Positions 1 to 8,119 of a stretch of 64,000 bases of DNA are shown here, piece after piece (positions within the stretch are counted from its first letter, which is position 1; every line of letters starts with the position of its first letter). Source of the DNA: Gemmatimonadota bacterium. GTDB lineage: Bacteria > Gemmatimonadota > Gemmatimonadetes > Gemmatimonadales > Gemmatimonadaceae. The notes under the pieces were generated by a model. The model was not told the origin of the DNA and ran no database searches. It saw only the letters and a program-made list of their open reading frames with translations. The DNA is taken from positions 243,172 through 307,171 of the forward strand of contig PLCA01000003.1 of assembly GCA_003134685.1 (NCBI GenBank). The letters are read 5' to 3'. The translations under genes and the position numbers were made by a program.

Positions 1-498
1 TGCCTCGAGATCCTGCTTTCCGCCCAGGCCCGTGTAGACGACGCGACCCGTTTTGTCGAGCACGACAACGTACGACGTGGCGGGAGCATCGAATGCGCCC
101 GCCGCTTTGCCATCGAGATCATAGAACGTCTCATGCGGCATCGGGTTCGCGACTAGCCATCTCCGCACTCTCTCAGGCGATTGGTTGATCGCTACGGCGA
201 GCGCCACGAACTTCACCTTCGTCCCGAACTTCTTCTCGGCGTCGAGCAGCGCCGGCATCAGCTCCCTGCAGTTGGGGCACCACGTTGCCCAGAACTCGAT
301 CAGCATCGGCGTCTTACCGATGTAGGCTCCGAGATTGATCGGCCTGCCGTCGAGAGACTGTACCGTGACCACCGGCGCCTGCGCGCCGACTTCGATGCCG
401 AGATCCTGCGCCAACGCGGGTGTGGATGTCAATGAAGCCGCGGAGAGAAGTAGCGTGAGCAAGACCTTCGACGACGAGAACAGCTTTCGATTGGTCAT
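1..498 (-). CDS. TlpA-family thioredoxin-like protein, C-terminus cut by window edge
   Basis: The frame runs from an ATG at 498 to the window edge without a stop, so the C-terminal end is missing. Residues 1-30 form a signal peptide ending ALA, followed by Gln31. The mature part has the thioredoxin-like active site FWATWCPNC (WCPNC redox pair) near residue 65 and the alkyl hydroperoxide reductase/TlpA fold sequence after it, including PHETFYDLDGKAAGAFD and TSYVVVLDKTGRVVYTG. TlpA/ResA proteins reduce disulfides in periplasmic proteins, often apocytochrome c or copper sites. It lies 35 bp downstream of a CcdA/DsbD-type membrane protein that would supply its electrons. The pairing and motif make the family call strong; the exact substrate is not visible. 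Confidence 0.88.
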   Translation of the reverse strand, partial: MTNRKLFSSSKVLLTLLLSAASLTSTPALAQDLGIEVGAQAPVVTVQSLDGRPINLGAYIGKTPMLIEFWATWCPNCRELMPALLDAEKKFGTKVKFVALAVAINQSPERVRRWLVANPMPHETFYDLDGKAAGAFDAPATSYVVVLDKTGRVVYTGLGGKQDLEA

Positions 499-533
499 CA
501 GGTTCGGATTGTGATTTCGATGTTGGAAGTCGC

Positions 534-1250
534 TCAGATGAGGAGGAGTCCCATCTGCACAAGGTAATACTCCGCAACCGCCAACATGATCAATGCGAAC
601 AGGCGCTTGATCCATACCATCCACTGCCCCGCTCTTGGAAGACGGGCGAGCGTTCCACTGAAAAGTCCGACCAGCACCAGCAGTGTGCACATTCCGAGTG
701 AGAACACGAACAGGTAGATGAATCCGAGTACTCCACTCTTGGTTGCGCTTACCCAGGTCAGCACTGCCGCCATTACGGGCGCCGAGCACGGAGCGGCGAC
801 CAGTCCGGACGCGGCGCCCATGACGAACACCCCGTAAAGACTTCCTCCTTCACCCGCGGTGGCCGCGCGCGTCAGGAGCCAGGCTGGTACACGTACCGGG
901 ATGACGTCGAGCATGGCCAGCGCCGCGATCAGGAGAAGATTTGCCATCGCGAAGTAAAGCCACGGGTTCGTGCTCACCGACCCGAACAGGGTGCCGGTAA
1001 GTCCAGCGAACAGGCCCACCGACGCGTATGCGAGGGAGAGCCCGAGTACATAGGCGAGTGTCAGAAACACGGTCCGCGCGCGAGCGCGCGGCGCGCCGCC
1101 AACCGCGCTGCCTCCAACTATCGCCGCGGTGATTGGAATCATCGGGTAGATGCAGGGTGCGAGGCTCGTCAACACACCCGCGATGAACAGAATCGGAAGC
1201 GCGGTGAGCGGATTGGATGAGAGCTGAGTCGAGATGTGAGTGAAATCCAC
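534..1250 (-). CDS. CcdA/DsbD-type transmembrane thiol:disulfide reductant transporter
   Basis: A 238-residue polytopic membrane protein with GTG start at 1250 (AAGG about 7 nt upstream). The two hallmark cysteines are visible: one in LAPCIYPMIP near residue 32 in TM1, the other in LVAAPCSAPVMAA in the fourth membrane segment. In CcdA and the DsbD beta domain these cysteines carry electrons from cytoplasmic thioredoxin across the membrane. The next gene downstream encodes a periplasmic TlpA-type thioredoxin, the expected acceptor. The N-terminal and C-terminal DsbD domains are absent, so CcdA-like is the better description. Likely jobs are cytochrome c maturation or general periplasmic disulfide reduction. 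Confidence 0.85.
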   Translation of the reverse strand: MDFTHISTQLSSNPLTALPILFIAGVLTSLAPCIYPMIPITAAIVGGSAVGGAPRARARTVFLTLAYVLGLSLAYASVGLFAGLTGTLFGSVSTNPWLYFAMANLLLIAALAMLDVIPVRVPAWLLTRAATAGEGGSLYGVFVMGAASGLVAAPCSAPVMAAVLTWVSATKSGVLGFIYLFVFSLGMCTLLVLVGLFSGTLARLPRAGQWMVWIKRLFALIMLAVAEYYLVQMGLLLI

Positions 1251-1324
1251 GATTGCCTTGGATGCAGAAGAGGGATGCTATTTGGGAGCACCCCCCTTTG
1301 CAATCATTCCCCGCGACTTGGGCT

Positions 1325-2143
1325 CTATTTCTTCGTCAGCAACTCCTCGAACAAATCCAGCGCACGCGGATCGTGCGACTGGCCGAGCCAGAAGAGTGCC
1401 TTCTTGCGTATCTCGGGGTCTTTGTTGGTCCGCGCAACAGCGATGAGCGCCGGAACACCTTCATCGCGGGGACGCTGGGACAGCGCGAACACCGCCTGTT
1501 CTCGCACCTCCCGATCGACGCTGTTGTCAAGGACGAGGGAATTGAGATTCGCCGTTGCCGCATCACCCGCCGCCTGACCAAGCCAAAACACGGACTGCGT
1601 CCGGGTGCTGCGGGGCAAATCGGGATTGCGCGCGACCTTGATCAGCGCCGGCCAGATGGTGGCGCTGTCCGCGATCGTAGCGGGAAAGATCGCTTTTTCA
1701 CCCATGCTTCCCTTCTCGCTCTGGGCGATCGAGACGAGATAGTCGGCCGCTTCGCGCGCCGGCACCGTGCCGAGATCGACAACGTCGGCGCCGGCCGGCC
1801 GCCAGCGCCCGCCGACGTAAAAGCGAAGATCGGTCAGCTCGCCATTCCGGCGGTCGAGCACGACCCGCGCGGGACCGACGCTGCAATCGTTTTCCCATTC
1901 GACATCGCGCGAGTTGTTCTCGTTACCCCACGACGTGCTGCCGCGGCCATTTGAATGCCTGATCGAGTTGCCGCTGCCGCAGATTCCCGGCTTCGCCGCG
2001 AACGTCATGCGAACCGTGCCGTTCGAGACGCGCGCTACCTGGCTGGCGATGCTCTGCGCCGGCGCGACTCGCGCGATCCCGGCCAGAGCTGCGAGGACGA
2101 CTGCTGTCGTTCCCGCGAGCGATGTCATTCGGAGTGTTGTCAT
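1325..2143 (-). CDS. Secreted HEAT-repeat protein
   Basis: A 272-residue protein with a signal peptide ending VAPA at residue 29 and Gln30 as the predicted first mature residue. The middle (about residues 35-140) has a Gly/Asn/Ser-rich stretch and a beta-rich region with no family I recognise. The C-terminal 120 residues hold three HEAT-like helical repeats, each ending in the same octapeptide pattern: SVFWLGQA, AVFALSQR, ALFWLGQS. Its ATG overlaps the stop of the larger HEAT gene upstream (ATGA, 2140-2143), so the two are translationally coupled. It is the last gene of the sigma/anti-sigma/HEAT operon. HEAT arrays usually bind proteins; a periplasmic scaffold or sensor role is inference. Confidence 0.8.
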   Translation of the reverse strand: MTTLRMTSLAGTTAVVLAALAGIARVAPAQSIASQVARVSNGTVRMTFAAKPGICGSGNSIRHSNGRGSTSWGNENNSRDVEWENDCSVGPARVVLDRRNGELTDLRFYVGGRWRPAGADVVDLGTVPAREAADYLVSIAQSEKGSMGEKAIFPATIADSATIWPALIKVARNPDLPRSTRTQSVFWLGQAAGDAATANLNSLVLDNSVDREVREQAVFALSQRPRDEGVPALIAVARTNKDPEIRKKALFWLGQSHDPRALDLFEELLTKK

Positions 2144-3618
2144 TTGTTGATCAGATCAATGAGAAACTGTTGCACGCGTGGATCGCGCGACTGTCCAAGC
2201 CAGAAGATTGCCTTCTTCCGGAGTTCGGGATCCTTCTCGCTCTTGGCAATGTCGAACAGCTTGTCCATCGCGGTCCGATCGCTCTGGCGCTGCGAGAGCA
2301 CGAAGATGATCTGTTCGCGCATCTCGCTGTCGCCCATTCGGTCGTACAGCTTCGAGATTTCCGAGATCGCAACACCCGACTGACCCGCCCAGAAGAGCGC
2401 CTTCTTGCGCAGCTCGATGTCTTCCTTCGGATTGACGGCGATATTCATGAGCCACTGCTCGTTCCCGGCTCCCTTCTGTTGTGATAGAGAGAATAGGATC
2501 TTCTCCTTCAGATCCTCGTTTGTGAGCCGCGAATAGAGATTCCGCAGGAACTCCGTGTTCTCCGTCGAGCGCCGCTGGCCGAGCCAGAAGATTGCCTTCT
2601 CGCGCAGGTCGCTATTCTCGTTCTCACGCGCGGCGAAGTCCCGGAGGATCTGCGCTGCCCTCGGCTCGTTCTGCTGGGACAAAGCGAACAGCGCCTTGTC
2701 CTTGATGCTTTCGTCCCCATTGCCCTTGAGGATCTCATCCAGGAGTCCCGTAGATCCGGGCACCTGCGACAGCCAGAACACCGCCTGTTCGCGAGTTTCC
2801 TGGTCGGGGTCGCTGCGCGCGACATTCATGAGAATGTTCGCCGTCTGGTCGGTTCTCTTCTGTGAGACCAGGAATACTGCCTTGCGACGCAACGCCACTG
2901 AGCAGGGGTCTCTGCGCGCGAGAACCTGCTGCAGAATCGGCATCGCGCGTTCGGGGTCCATCTGGATCAGCGCCATGATCGCCGCGATGCGGTCGTCGGT
3001 GCCCTCGTCCGCATCCGGAGAACAATCGCGGCCCTGCGACCCGGTTACCGGTGGGCGCGTCGGGCCAGGGTTTGTATCCCCACCCCCCTCTGCAATGCTC
3101 CCAATGGAGGCGGCGCACGACTCGTCGCCCCGTTTAGCCAGCTCGCCACACACGCGAATCTGGAGCAGCGCTCCGTCCTTTTTCGCGATTGCGGGGAAAC
3201 GCTGGTTCAGCTGATTCAACCGGTCGCGCGCCGTCCTCAGATCGTCGTCACCACCACTGCGGTAGAGCGCGAACGCCTCGTAATAGAGTGCCTGTCCGGC
3301 GTATGCGGATTGTGGATACCGCTCGGGGATCCGATGAAATATCTCCGCTGCGCGCTTGTAGTCACCACGCGAGAGCGCTTCACGCGCCAGCCGGTACAAC
3401 GAATCTGCAGGGTCTGCTTTCGCCCACGGCTCGGGCGGGAGTGAAATGGCCTCCTGGTCGAGAGAGCCAAATGCCTCGCTGAGCTGCGCATCCGCGCTGG
3501 CCAGAGCGAGGGGGGCAACCGAAGAGTGGAAGGAATCGTGGCTGGCGGGAGATTGGCTGACTCCGAATCCCGCCGAGGAAATAATTGCTGCTGCCGTGAG
3601 TAGTGTTCTCATTGTCAT
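2140..3618 (-). CDS. Secreted TPR/HEAT-repeat protein
   Basis: About 492 residues. I chose ATG 3618 because GAGG lies 9 nt upstream; a TTG at 3633 that overlaps the preceding stop is an alternative. A signal peptide of about 21 residues ends GVS, followed by Gln22. Residues 60-150 hold a tetratricopeptide-like segment (ALSRGDYKRAAEIFHRIPER, then ALYYEAFALYRSG). From about residue 220 there are eight HEAT-like units of about 35 residues with the recurring signature [AI][IVL]FxLxQ: AVFLVSQ, AVFWLSQ, ALFALSQ, AIFWLGQ, ILFSLSQ, ALFWAGQ, IIFVLSQ, AIFWLGQ. A low-complexity Gly/Pro/Asp stretch separates the TPR and HEAT parts. The same signature occurs in the next gene. Function is unknown; the repeats suggest protein-protein contact in the periplasm. 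Confidence 0.82.
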   Translation of the reverse strand: MTMRTLLTAAAIISSAGFGVSQSPASHDSFHSSVAPLALASADAQLSEAFGSLDQEAISLPPEPWAKADPADSLYRLAREALSRGDYKRAAEIFHRIPERYPQSAYAGQALYYEAFALYRSGGDDDLRTARDRLNQLNQRFPAIAKKDGALLQIRVCGELAKRGDESCAASIGSIAEGGGDTNPGPTRPPVTGSQGRDCSPDADEGTDDRIAAIMALIQMDPERAMPILQQVLARRDPCSVALRRKAVFLVSQKRTDQTANILMNVARSDPDQETREQAVFWLSQVPGSTGLLDEILKGNGDESIKDKALFALSQQNEPRAAQILRDFAARENENSDLREKAIFWLGQRRSTENTEFLRNLYSRLTNEDLKEKILFSLSQQKGAGNEQWLMNIAVNPKEDIELRKKALFWAGQSGVAISEISKLYDRMGDSEMREQIIFVLSQRQSDRTAMDKLFDIAKSEKDPELRKKAIFWLGQSRDPRVQQFLIDLINK

Positions 3619-3629
3619 TGAAAGTGGCC

Positions 3630-4487
3630 TCAACTACCGCGCTGCGAGCCCGCGGGGATCGCGGTGCGCAGCCTCGTCATTACATGGTCGTGTTGCAAGG
3701 TCTTCTCGATCAGATCGCGATCCTGTGGCGTGCTTCCGGGCGATAGCTGGACGATCTGCACGAGCACGAGCTCGAGATCTTCCAGCAGCGGACGACGCTG
3801 CGAATCGTTGGCTACGGGAGAATCCAGTAACAGGCGGGTGTTGCTCAAAAGCTGACGCGCCCATGATCCGAGCTGCGCGTCCATTTGCTGATCCGTCGCC
3901 GAGCGTGTTCTGAACGAAGTCAGAAGCGCCTCGGCCTCACTGAGATGCCGCACCGCCGTGAGCTGGTAGGCGGAGTTGGCAGCGGAATTGGTCGAAGGTC
4001 CGCTGAGCGCGACCTGGTTTCCGTTCCCGGTACGGTCCTTTTGCGAGTCGCGTCCGTTCGGGAGTGCTACACCTGGCGACGATGTCGTCAATCTGTCGCC
4101 CGTCGGCGTCAATGCAACGGCCGCCGGATTTCCAGGTGCGACGCTGGCCGATGGCCCAGCGATCGAAGAAGAGGGCGAACCGGTCTTCGGCGCATTTGCC
4201 GCCGCTACCGAGGTTGGTGTGTTCGACGAAGCGCTCCACCGCCCGAGGCCGACACCGGTCGCAAGCAGGAGGACGGCTGCCGCCACCGCGCCCAGCCAGA
4301 GTCTCGAGCCGAATCTCCGCCCGGACGATTTGCGCATCGGCGACCCTCCGCCGTACACGACACGCGGTCCCGCCGCGCGCTGTGCCTGGATCGCGCTCCA
4401 CATGTCCTCGCGGGGAATACGAGCGGGCGGCACGTTGTAGCCTTGAGCCGACTTCTTCAGGAATTCCTCGAAGTTGTCTTCGGTCAT
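3630..4487 (-). CDS. Single-pass membrane protein, candidate anti-sigma factor
   Basis: About 285 residues, starting at ATG 4487, which overlaps the sigma-factor stop codon (ATGA, 4484-4487); a GTG three codons earlier is possible. The first 70 residues are cytoplasmic and begin with an acidic/amphipathic helix (NFEEFLKKSAQGYN). One hydrophobic segment (LWLGAVAAAVLLLATGVGLG) follows at about residues 62-82. A Ser/Pro/Ala-rich linker and a helical C-terminal domain of about 110 residues would then face the periplasm. This topology and the coupled position after an ECF sigma gene match anti-sigma factors. However, the zinc-binding HxxxCxxC motif of the ZAS class is absent, so the assignment rests on context. 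It is followed by two secreted HEAT-repeat genes. Confidence 0.65.
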   Translation of the reverse strand: MTEDNFEEFLKKSAQGYNVPPARIPREDMWSAIQAQRAAGPRVVYGGGSPMRKSSGRRFGSRLWLGAVAAAVLLLATGVGLGRWSASSNTPTSVAAANAPKTGSPSSSIAGPSASVAPGNPAAVALTPTGDRLTTSSPGVALPNGRDSQKDRTGNGNQVALSGPSTNSAANSAYQLTAVRHLSEAEALLTSFRTRSATDQQMDAQLGSWARQLLSNTRLLLDSPVANDSQRRPLLEDLELVLVQIVQLSPGSTPQDRDLIEKTLQHDHVMTRLRTAIPAGSQRGS

Positions 4488-5059
4488 GAAACCCACTCCG
4501 GTGCAAAATCCGCCAGCGCCACGCGCAACTTGCTTCGTGCCTGGAAGAGGTGTGATTTCGAGGTCCCAATCGGAATGCTAAGCGTCCCGCTGATTTCCTC
4601 GTGTGTGTAACCCTCTACGTCGTGCATCACGAATACCGCTCTGTATTTGTCCGCCAGCGCGTCGACAGCTCGCGCCAATCTCTCCTTCAGATCGGGATCG
4701 GCCTCCCTCCGCGTCACTCCGACCATCAATCCTTCTTCCATTGGTGCCTCACGATTCCTGAGTCGCTTCGTCTTCCGTAACCCGTTCAGCGCCACCGAGA
4801 CACCGATCGAATGAAGCCAGGTAGAGAGAGACGATTCGCCGCGAAAACTTCCAATCTTTTCAAACGCCCGGATGAACGTTGCCTGCGTGAAATCCCGCGC
4901 GAGCTCGTCATCACCCGCCAGACGAAACGCCAGCCGGTAAATGCGATCGACGTATGTCTCGTACAGCTCACGCTCGGCGGCGGCATCGCCGGCAACCACG
5001 CGCGTGATGAGTTGGGTATCGTTCACCGAGCTCCGAAACTCGTAGGCAGCCAGCTCCAT
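4484..5059 (-). CDS. ECF-type RNA polymerase sigma factor
   Basis: A 191-residue sigma-70 family protein. Region 2 spans about residues 28-95 (RELYETYVDRIYRLAFRLAG, then DFTQATFIRAFEKIGSFRGE with STWLHSIGVSVALNGLRK). Region 4 spans about 130-180 (LPDKYR-like DKYRAVFVMHDVEGYTHEEI, then IPIGTSKSHLFQARSKLR, the helix-turn-helix that reads the -35). There is no region 1 or 3, as expected for ECF factors. ATG 5059 has AGAAGG six bases upstream. It is the first gene of a four-gene operon with a membrane anti-sigma candidate and two HEAT-repeat exported proteins, suggesting an envelope-responsive switch. I could not find a convincing self-recognised promoter upstream. Confidence 0.93.
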   Translation of the reverse strand: MELAAYEFRSSVNDTQLITRVVAGDAAAERELYETYVDRIYRLAFRLAGDDELARDFTQATFIRAFEKIGSFRGESSLSTWLHSIGVSVALNGLRKTKRLRNREAPMEEGLMVGVTRREADPDLKERLARAVDALADKYRAVFVMHDVEGYTHEEISGTLSIPIGTSKSHLFQARSKLRVALADFAPEWVS

Positions 5060-5349
5060 CGTCGACCTTCTGACAACCGTTGCCAGGAAAGGGTTGAGGC
5101 TCGCGCCTGGGCGTAGAGTTCGGGGCGCCTAGGAGGCATTCACAGAACCGAAGCAGGGAGCGACAAGCATAGCAGCTTTATAGCTAAGAGCTTTTCCGGT
5201 GACGTAAAGAGTCCGCCTCTCCAGCTTCGCGCGCACCTCGAACGCCTGTATGAACGCTCCCAGCCGACTAGCTTTGGTCGCTATCGGCTCCCTGCTTCAG
5301 TTCTGTGGATGTCAGCCGAGCGCCAACGTCTCGACGTGGAGAATTAGAG
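5060..5349. other. Divergent intergenic region between sigma factor and aldo/keto reductase genes
   Basis: This 290-bp region separates the minus-strand sigma operon from a plus-strand reductase gene and must hold both promoters. The only clear signals are two ribosome binding sites: AGAAGG for the sigma gene and TGGAG (5337-5341) for the reductase. A short ORF starting at 5250 begins with a lipoprotein-like leader but then runs across the reductase gene in another frame, so I do not call it. No convincing -35/-10 pair was recognised. Confidence 0.5.
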
Positions 5350-6324
5350 ATGAAGTACACCCAGCTGGGCCGCAGTGGACTCGAAGTCTCGCGTATCTGT
5401 CTCGGCTGCATGACTTACGGGACCCCGAAGTGGCGGCCGTGGATTCTCGACGAAGTCGATGCGCGGCCTTTTTACAAGAAAGCACTCGAGCTCGGCATTA
5501 ACTTCTTCGACACGGCCGACATGTATTCGATGGGCGTGAGCGAAGAGGTCACGGGACGCGCGCTCCGGGAGATGGCCAAGATGGATGAGATCGTCCTCGC
5601 GACCAAAGTCCATTTCCCGATGGGCGAAGGGCCGAACATGGGAGGGATCTCGCGCAAGCACATCGTGCAGGCTTGTGAGGCGAGTCTCCGCCGCCTGGGC
5701 GTCGAGACGATCGATCTCTACCAGATTCACCGCTTCAAGAGCAGAGTGCCGATTGAAGAGACCCTCGCGGCGCTGGACCACCTCGTGCACCAGGGCAAGG
5801 TACGCTACATCGGAGCGAGCTCCGGGTACGCGTGGCAGATGGCGCGCGCACTCAGCATTTCCGAGCGACGCGGTTGGGCGCGATTCATCTCGATGCAGAA
5901 TCACTATAACCTCGTGTATAGGGAGGAAGAACGTGAGATGATTCCGCTCTGCCTCGAGGAAGGCGTCGGGGTCGTCCCCTGGTCGCCGCTGGCGCGAGGG
6001 CGACTCGCCCGCACCACGCCGTCGCCGGCCGAGGGGACAACGCGGGCCGACAGCGATACGTACGCCGTCGACCTCTATGACTCCCCCTCGGATTTGAAGG
6101 TGATCGAAGCCGTGCGCAGAGTGGCGACCGAACTTGGAGTCGCACCCTCCGAAGTGGCCCTGGCGTGGCTGCTGAAGAAACCGGGCGTCGCGGCCCCAAT
6201 CGTCGGTGCCACCAAGATCGAGCATCTCGAGAGCGCGGTTCGCTCACTCGATGTCGCGCTGAGCGATGAGCACATCCGCGCAGTCGAGGAGCCGTACCAG
6301 CCGCACCCCGTGCGCGGTCACTGA
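5350..6324 (+). CDS. Aldo/keto reductase
   Basis: A 324-residue NADPH-dependent oxidoreductase of the aldo/keto reductase superfamily (YajO/IolS-like). The N-terminus MKYTQLGRSGLEVSRICLG is typical and fixes the start at ATG 5350 (TGGAG at 5337-5341), although the frame is open further upstream. Catalytic residues are visible: Asp in FFDTADMYSMG with its Tyr four residues on, the Lys in VLATKVHFP, and the His in IDLYQIHRF. The C-terminal PIVGATKIEHLESAV binds the cofactor 2'-phosphate region. It is followed after 7 bp by a DUF983 gene, with which it is probably cotranscribed. The physiological substrate cannot be told; a second, different aldo/keto reductase lies at 16636. Confidence 0.92.
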   Translation: MKYTQLGRSGLEVSRICLGCMTYGTPKWRPWILDEVDARPFYKKALELGINFFDTADMYSMGVSEEVTGRALREMAKMDEIVLATKVHFPMGEGPNMGGISRKHIVQACEASLRRLGVETIDLYQIHRFKSRVPIEETLAALDHLVHQGKVRYIGASSGYAWQMARALSISERRGWARFISMQNHYNLVYREEEREMIPLCLEEGVGVVPWSPLARGRLARTTPSPAEGTTRADSDTYAVDLYDSPSDLKVIEAVRRVATELGVAPSEVALAWLLKKPGVAAPIVGATKIEHLESAVRSLDVALSDEHIRAVEEPYQPHPVRGH

Positions 6325-6331
6325 GATAGGC

Positions 6332-6748
6332 GTGGCTGACCCCGCGCATCCAGACATTTCGCGCCAGTCACCATGGCGCCTTCTAGGACGCGCGCTCCTG
6401 CTCCGATGTCCGAACTGTGGTTACGGCAGCCTGTTCACCGGATTCTTCGAGATGAAGGAGCGCTGCGGGCACTGCGGAATCCTGCTCGCGCGCGGTGAAG
6501 CGGATTATTTCATAGGCGCGTACACGCTCAACCTCATTGCGGTCGAGATACTGCTGGCGCTCGCATTCCTCGTGGTGGTGGTCGCCACGTGGCCCAATCC
6601 CCCCTGGAATGCGTTGCAATACGGCGGTGTCGTGCTGTCGATCCTTGGCGCCGTGTTTTGTTATCCGTTCGCCAAGACGACCTGGCTCGCGGTCGACTTG
6701 ATCTTCCGCCCGCCGAACCGCGAGGATTTCATTACCCGCGTCAAATAG
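6332..6748 (+). CDS. DUF983 membrane protein
   Basis: About 138 residues from a GTG at 6332, seven bases after the reductase stop; the start is not certain because no strong ribosome binding site is visible. Near the N-terminus are two CxxC pairs, LRCPNCGYGSLF and ERCGHCGILL, which look like a small zinc ribbon. They are followed by GEADYFIGAYTLNLIAVE and two hydrophobic segments (about residues 65-85 and 95-115). This layout is that of the DUF983 family, often found near cytochrome oxidase genes in proteobacteria. Its molecular function is unknown. Confidence 0.8.
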   Translation: MADPAHPDISRQSPWRLLGRALLLRCPNCGYGSLFTGFFEMKERCGHCGILLARGEADYFIGAYTLNLIAVEILLALAFLVVVVATWPNPPWNALQYGGVVLSILGAVFCYPFAKTTWLAVDLIFRPPNREDFITRVK

Positions 6749-6795
6749 CTGGAATCCTCTGGTCCCGAGTAGTCTCGGACGCTGATTGGTACGTA

Positions 6796-7782
6796 CTACT
6801 CTCCGGCCCGATAATCCTCGGACGGCGACGGGAGCTGGGCGACGTTGACGTCGATCGGCAGCCTTACGCCGTTGTGGGTCTCGACGACGTCCAGCAGACC
6901 CTGCCAGACCTGGGCGAATGCATGTCCGACCTCTGTCGGTGCCTTGTCGATGGAGAATCCGCGCTCGCTCGCAATCCAGAACGGTGGATCACCCGAGACA
7001 CCGGCCGCGGCGAGCACTTGCTTCACATCGCCGTAGATGAGATCCGCGTTGAAGCTGTGAGCGTAATAGGCCGGTCGAAAGCGACCGTCCTCGACCACTC
7101 GTTTGGTCCAGGCCTCATAGTAGTCGCGCATCGCCCTCGGCACCGACTCCATTCGCTCGATGTCGAGAAAGATCACGGTGCCATTCGCAAAGCCCTCGGC
7201 CGCGGTCTTTGCGATCGCGTCGTTCGCATCGGCGGTTCCGCGTGCGGTGTTCACGAACTGCGTGGAGCAGCTCGATCCAGGAGATGCGCGCGGGATGACC
7301 AGCACTTTGACGGGTACGCGCTTGTTGACGTAGCTGATAACGCGCTTGCCGTTGCTGGTCTTCACCTGTCGAACGCGCTTGGAGACATAGCGCGTGACCG
7401 CGACCTTTTGTCCCGGTGTTTTGCCCCACGTTTGCTGCCCGACGTAGATGACCGCCATGCCCCAACCCATGGTGGAAAGCGTGGCTCTCTTGCCTTGCCA
7501 GGAATCATCGTTGTGGCAGGGAGCGGATAAATAGTAGCCGACCCACCTATACGGTTTGTCGGCGGTCGCCCACGCTTGCATCGCATCGTCCCCGGGATAC
7601 GCGAAAGTATCGAAGCCGAGGTGAGGGCCATCGTCGGAGAGGTTATCTGCGATGCGGGTGGAGGCCGTCTGCACGACGTCGCCGATTGACCCGATCGATG
7701 CCGTCCCTATGGGCGTGCCCGTGCTGACGATGAGTCCAGCGGTGAGCAAAGCCAGGATCGCGCGCCATTCAATTTTTGGCAT
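6796..7782 (-). CDS. Rv2525c-like (DUF1906) glycoside-hydrolase-like exported protein
   Basis: About 328 residues from ATG 7782, where GGAG lies eight bases upstream; the frame continues upstream but without translation signals. Residues 10-27 are a membrane or signal segment. The rest resembles the DUF1906 (Rv2525c-like, TIM-barrel glycoside-hydrolase-like) family: LGFDTFAYPGDDAMQAW at the start of the domain, RWVGYYLS, GWGMAVIYVGQQ, GTVIFLDIERM (beta strand with acidic pair at the barrel end), YYEAWTKRV and PAYYAHSFNAD. Between the second and third blocks is an inserted lysine/arginine/valine-rich hairpin (about residues 110-165) that family members usually lack. Members are thought to act on cell-wall or other glycans, but substrates are unproven. 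Confidence 0.72.
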   Translation of the reverse strand: MPKIEWRAILALLTAGLIVSTGTPIGTASIGSIGDVVQTASTRIADNLSDDGPHLGFDTFAYPGDDAMQAWATADKPYRWVGYYLSAPCHNDDSWQGKRATLSTMGWGMAVIYVGQQTWGKTPGQKVAVTRYVSKRVRQVKTSNGKRVISYVNKRVPVKVLVIPRASPGSSCSTQFVNTARGTADANDAIAKTAAEGFANGTVIFLDIERMESVPRAMRDYYEAWTKRVVEDGRFRPAYYAHSFNADLIYGDVKQVLAAAGVSGDPPFWIASERGFSIDKAPTEVGHAFAQVWQGLLDVVETHNGVRLPIDVNVAQLPSPSEDYRAGE

Positions 7783-8119
7783 TTCGTGTCTCCAGGCTTG
7801 GGGGATTGCCGGCTCACTCGACCCGTGACTGCCACGACCGGACGAGCGTCCCAGAGGAGGATCTCGCCGAACATATGTTTGACTGGCTTCACGACCGGCC
7901 GTTAAGGCTAGACCCCACGGACATCGGGTCATTCAATCGTACCCGTTCAAGTCAGATCGTTCCTCTGACCTCTGCATCTGTCCGAGAAAGGTGACAATAG
8001 GGCGTTTACAGCTGAGGCTCTAAGCCATAAGGTATTGTATACCATGGGCTTAGCGGCCTGGCACGGACTGGTCCTTCTAATGCCCTACTAAGGCCCAACC
8101 TCTTCAGTGGAGTCGCTTC
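7783..8119. other. Divergent intergenic region with a strong dyad
   Basis: This 337-bp region between the DUF1906-like gene (minus) and the NlpC/P60 gene (plus) contains no plausible coding frame. It must supply both promoters. Its one outstanding structure is the 32-bp interrupted palindrome at 8021-8052, described separately. GGAG near 8107 serves the downstream ATG. Confidence 0.5.
8021..8052. promoter_or_regulatory. Imperfect 32-bp palindrome upstream of the NlpC/P60 gene
   Basis: The inner core GGTAT-TGT-ATACC (8031-8043) is perfectly symmetric. The outer arms TAAGCCAT and ATGGGCTTA continue the symmetry with one unpaired base. It ends 67 bp before the ATG at 8120. With no T-tract it is a poor terminator, so an operator for a dimeric repressor or activator is the likelier reading, or a hairpin in the 5' leader. 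Confidence 0.4.

Noticed and set aside
2150..2900. Regularly spaced similar DNA segments that might be taken for tandem or CRISPR-like repeats
   Set aside because: They code for the HEAT units (FWLGQ-type signature). Period and identity vary, and there are no unique spacers.
5250..5501. A short ORF beginning with a lipoprotein-like leader (LVAIGSLLQFCGC)
   Set aside because: After about 33 residues it runs into the aldo/keto reductase gene in a different frame. There is no ribosome binding site, and its later residues look like out-of-frame translation.
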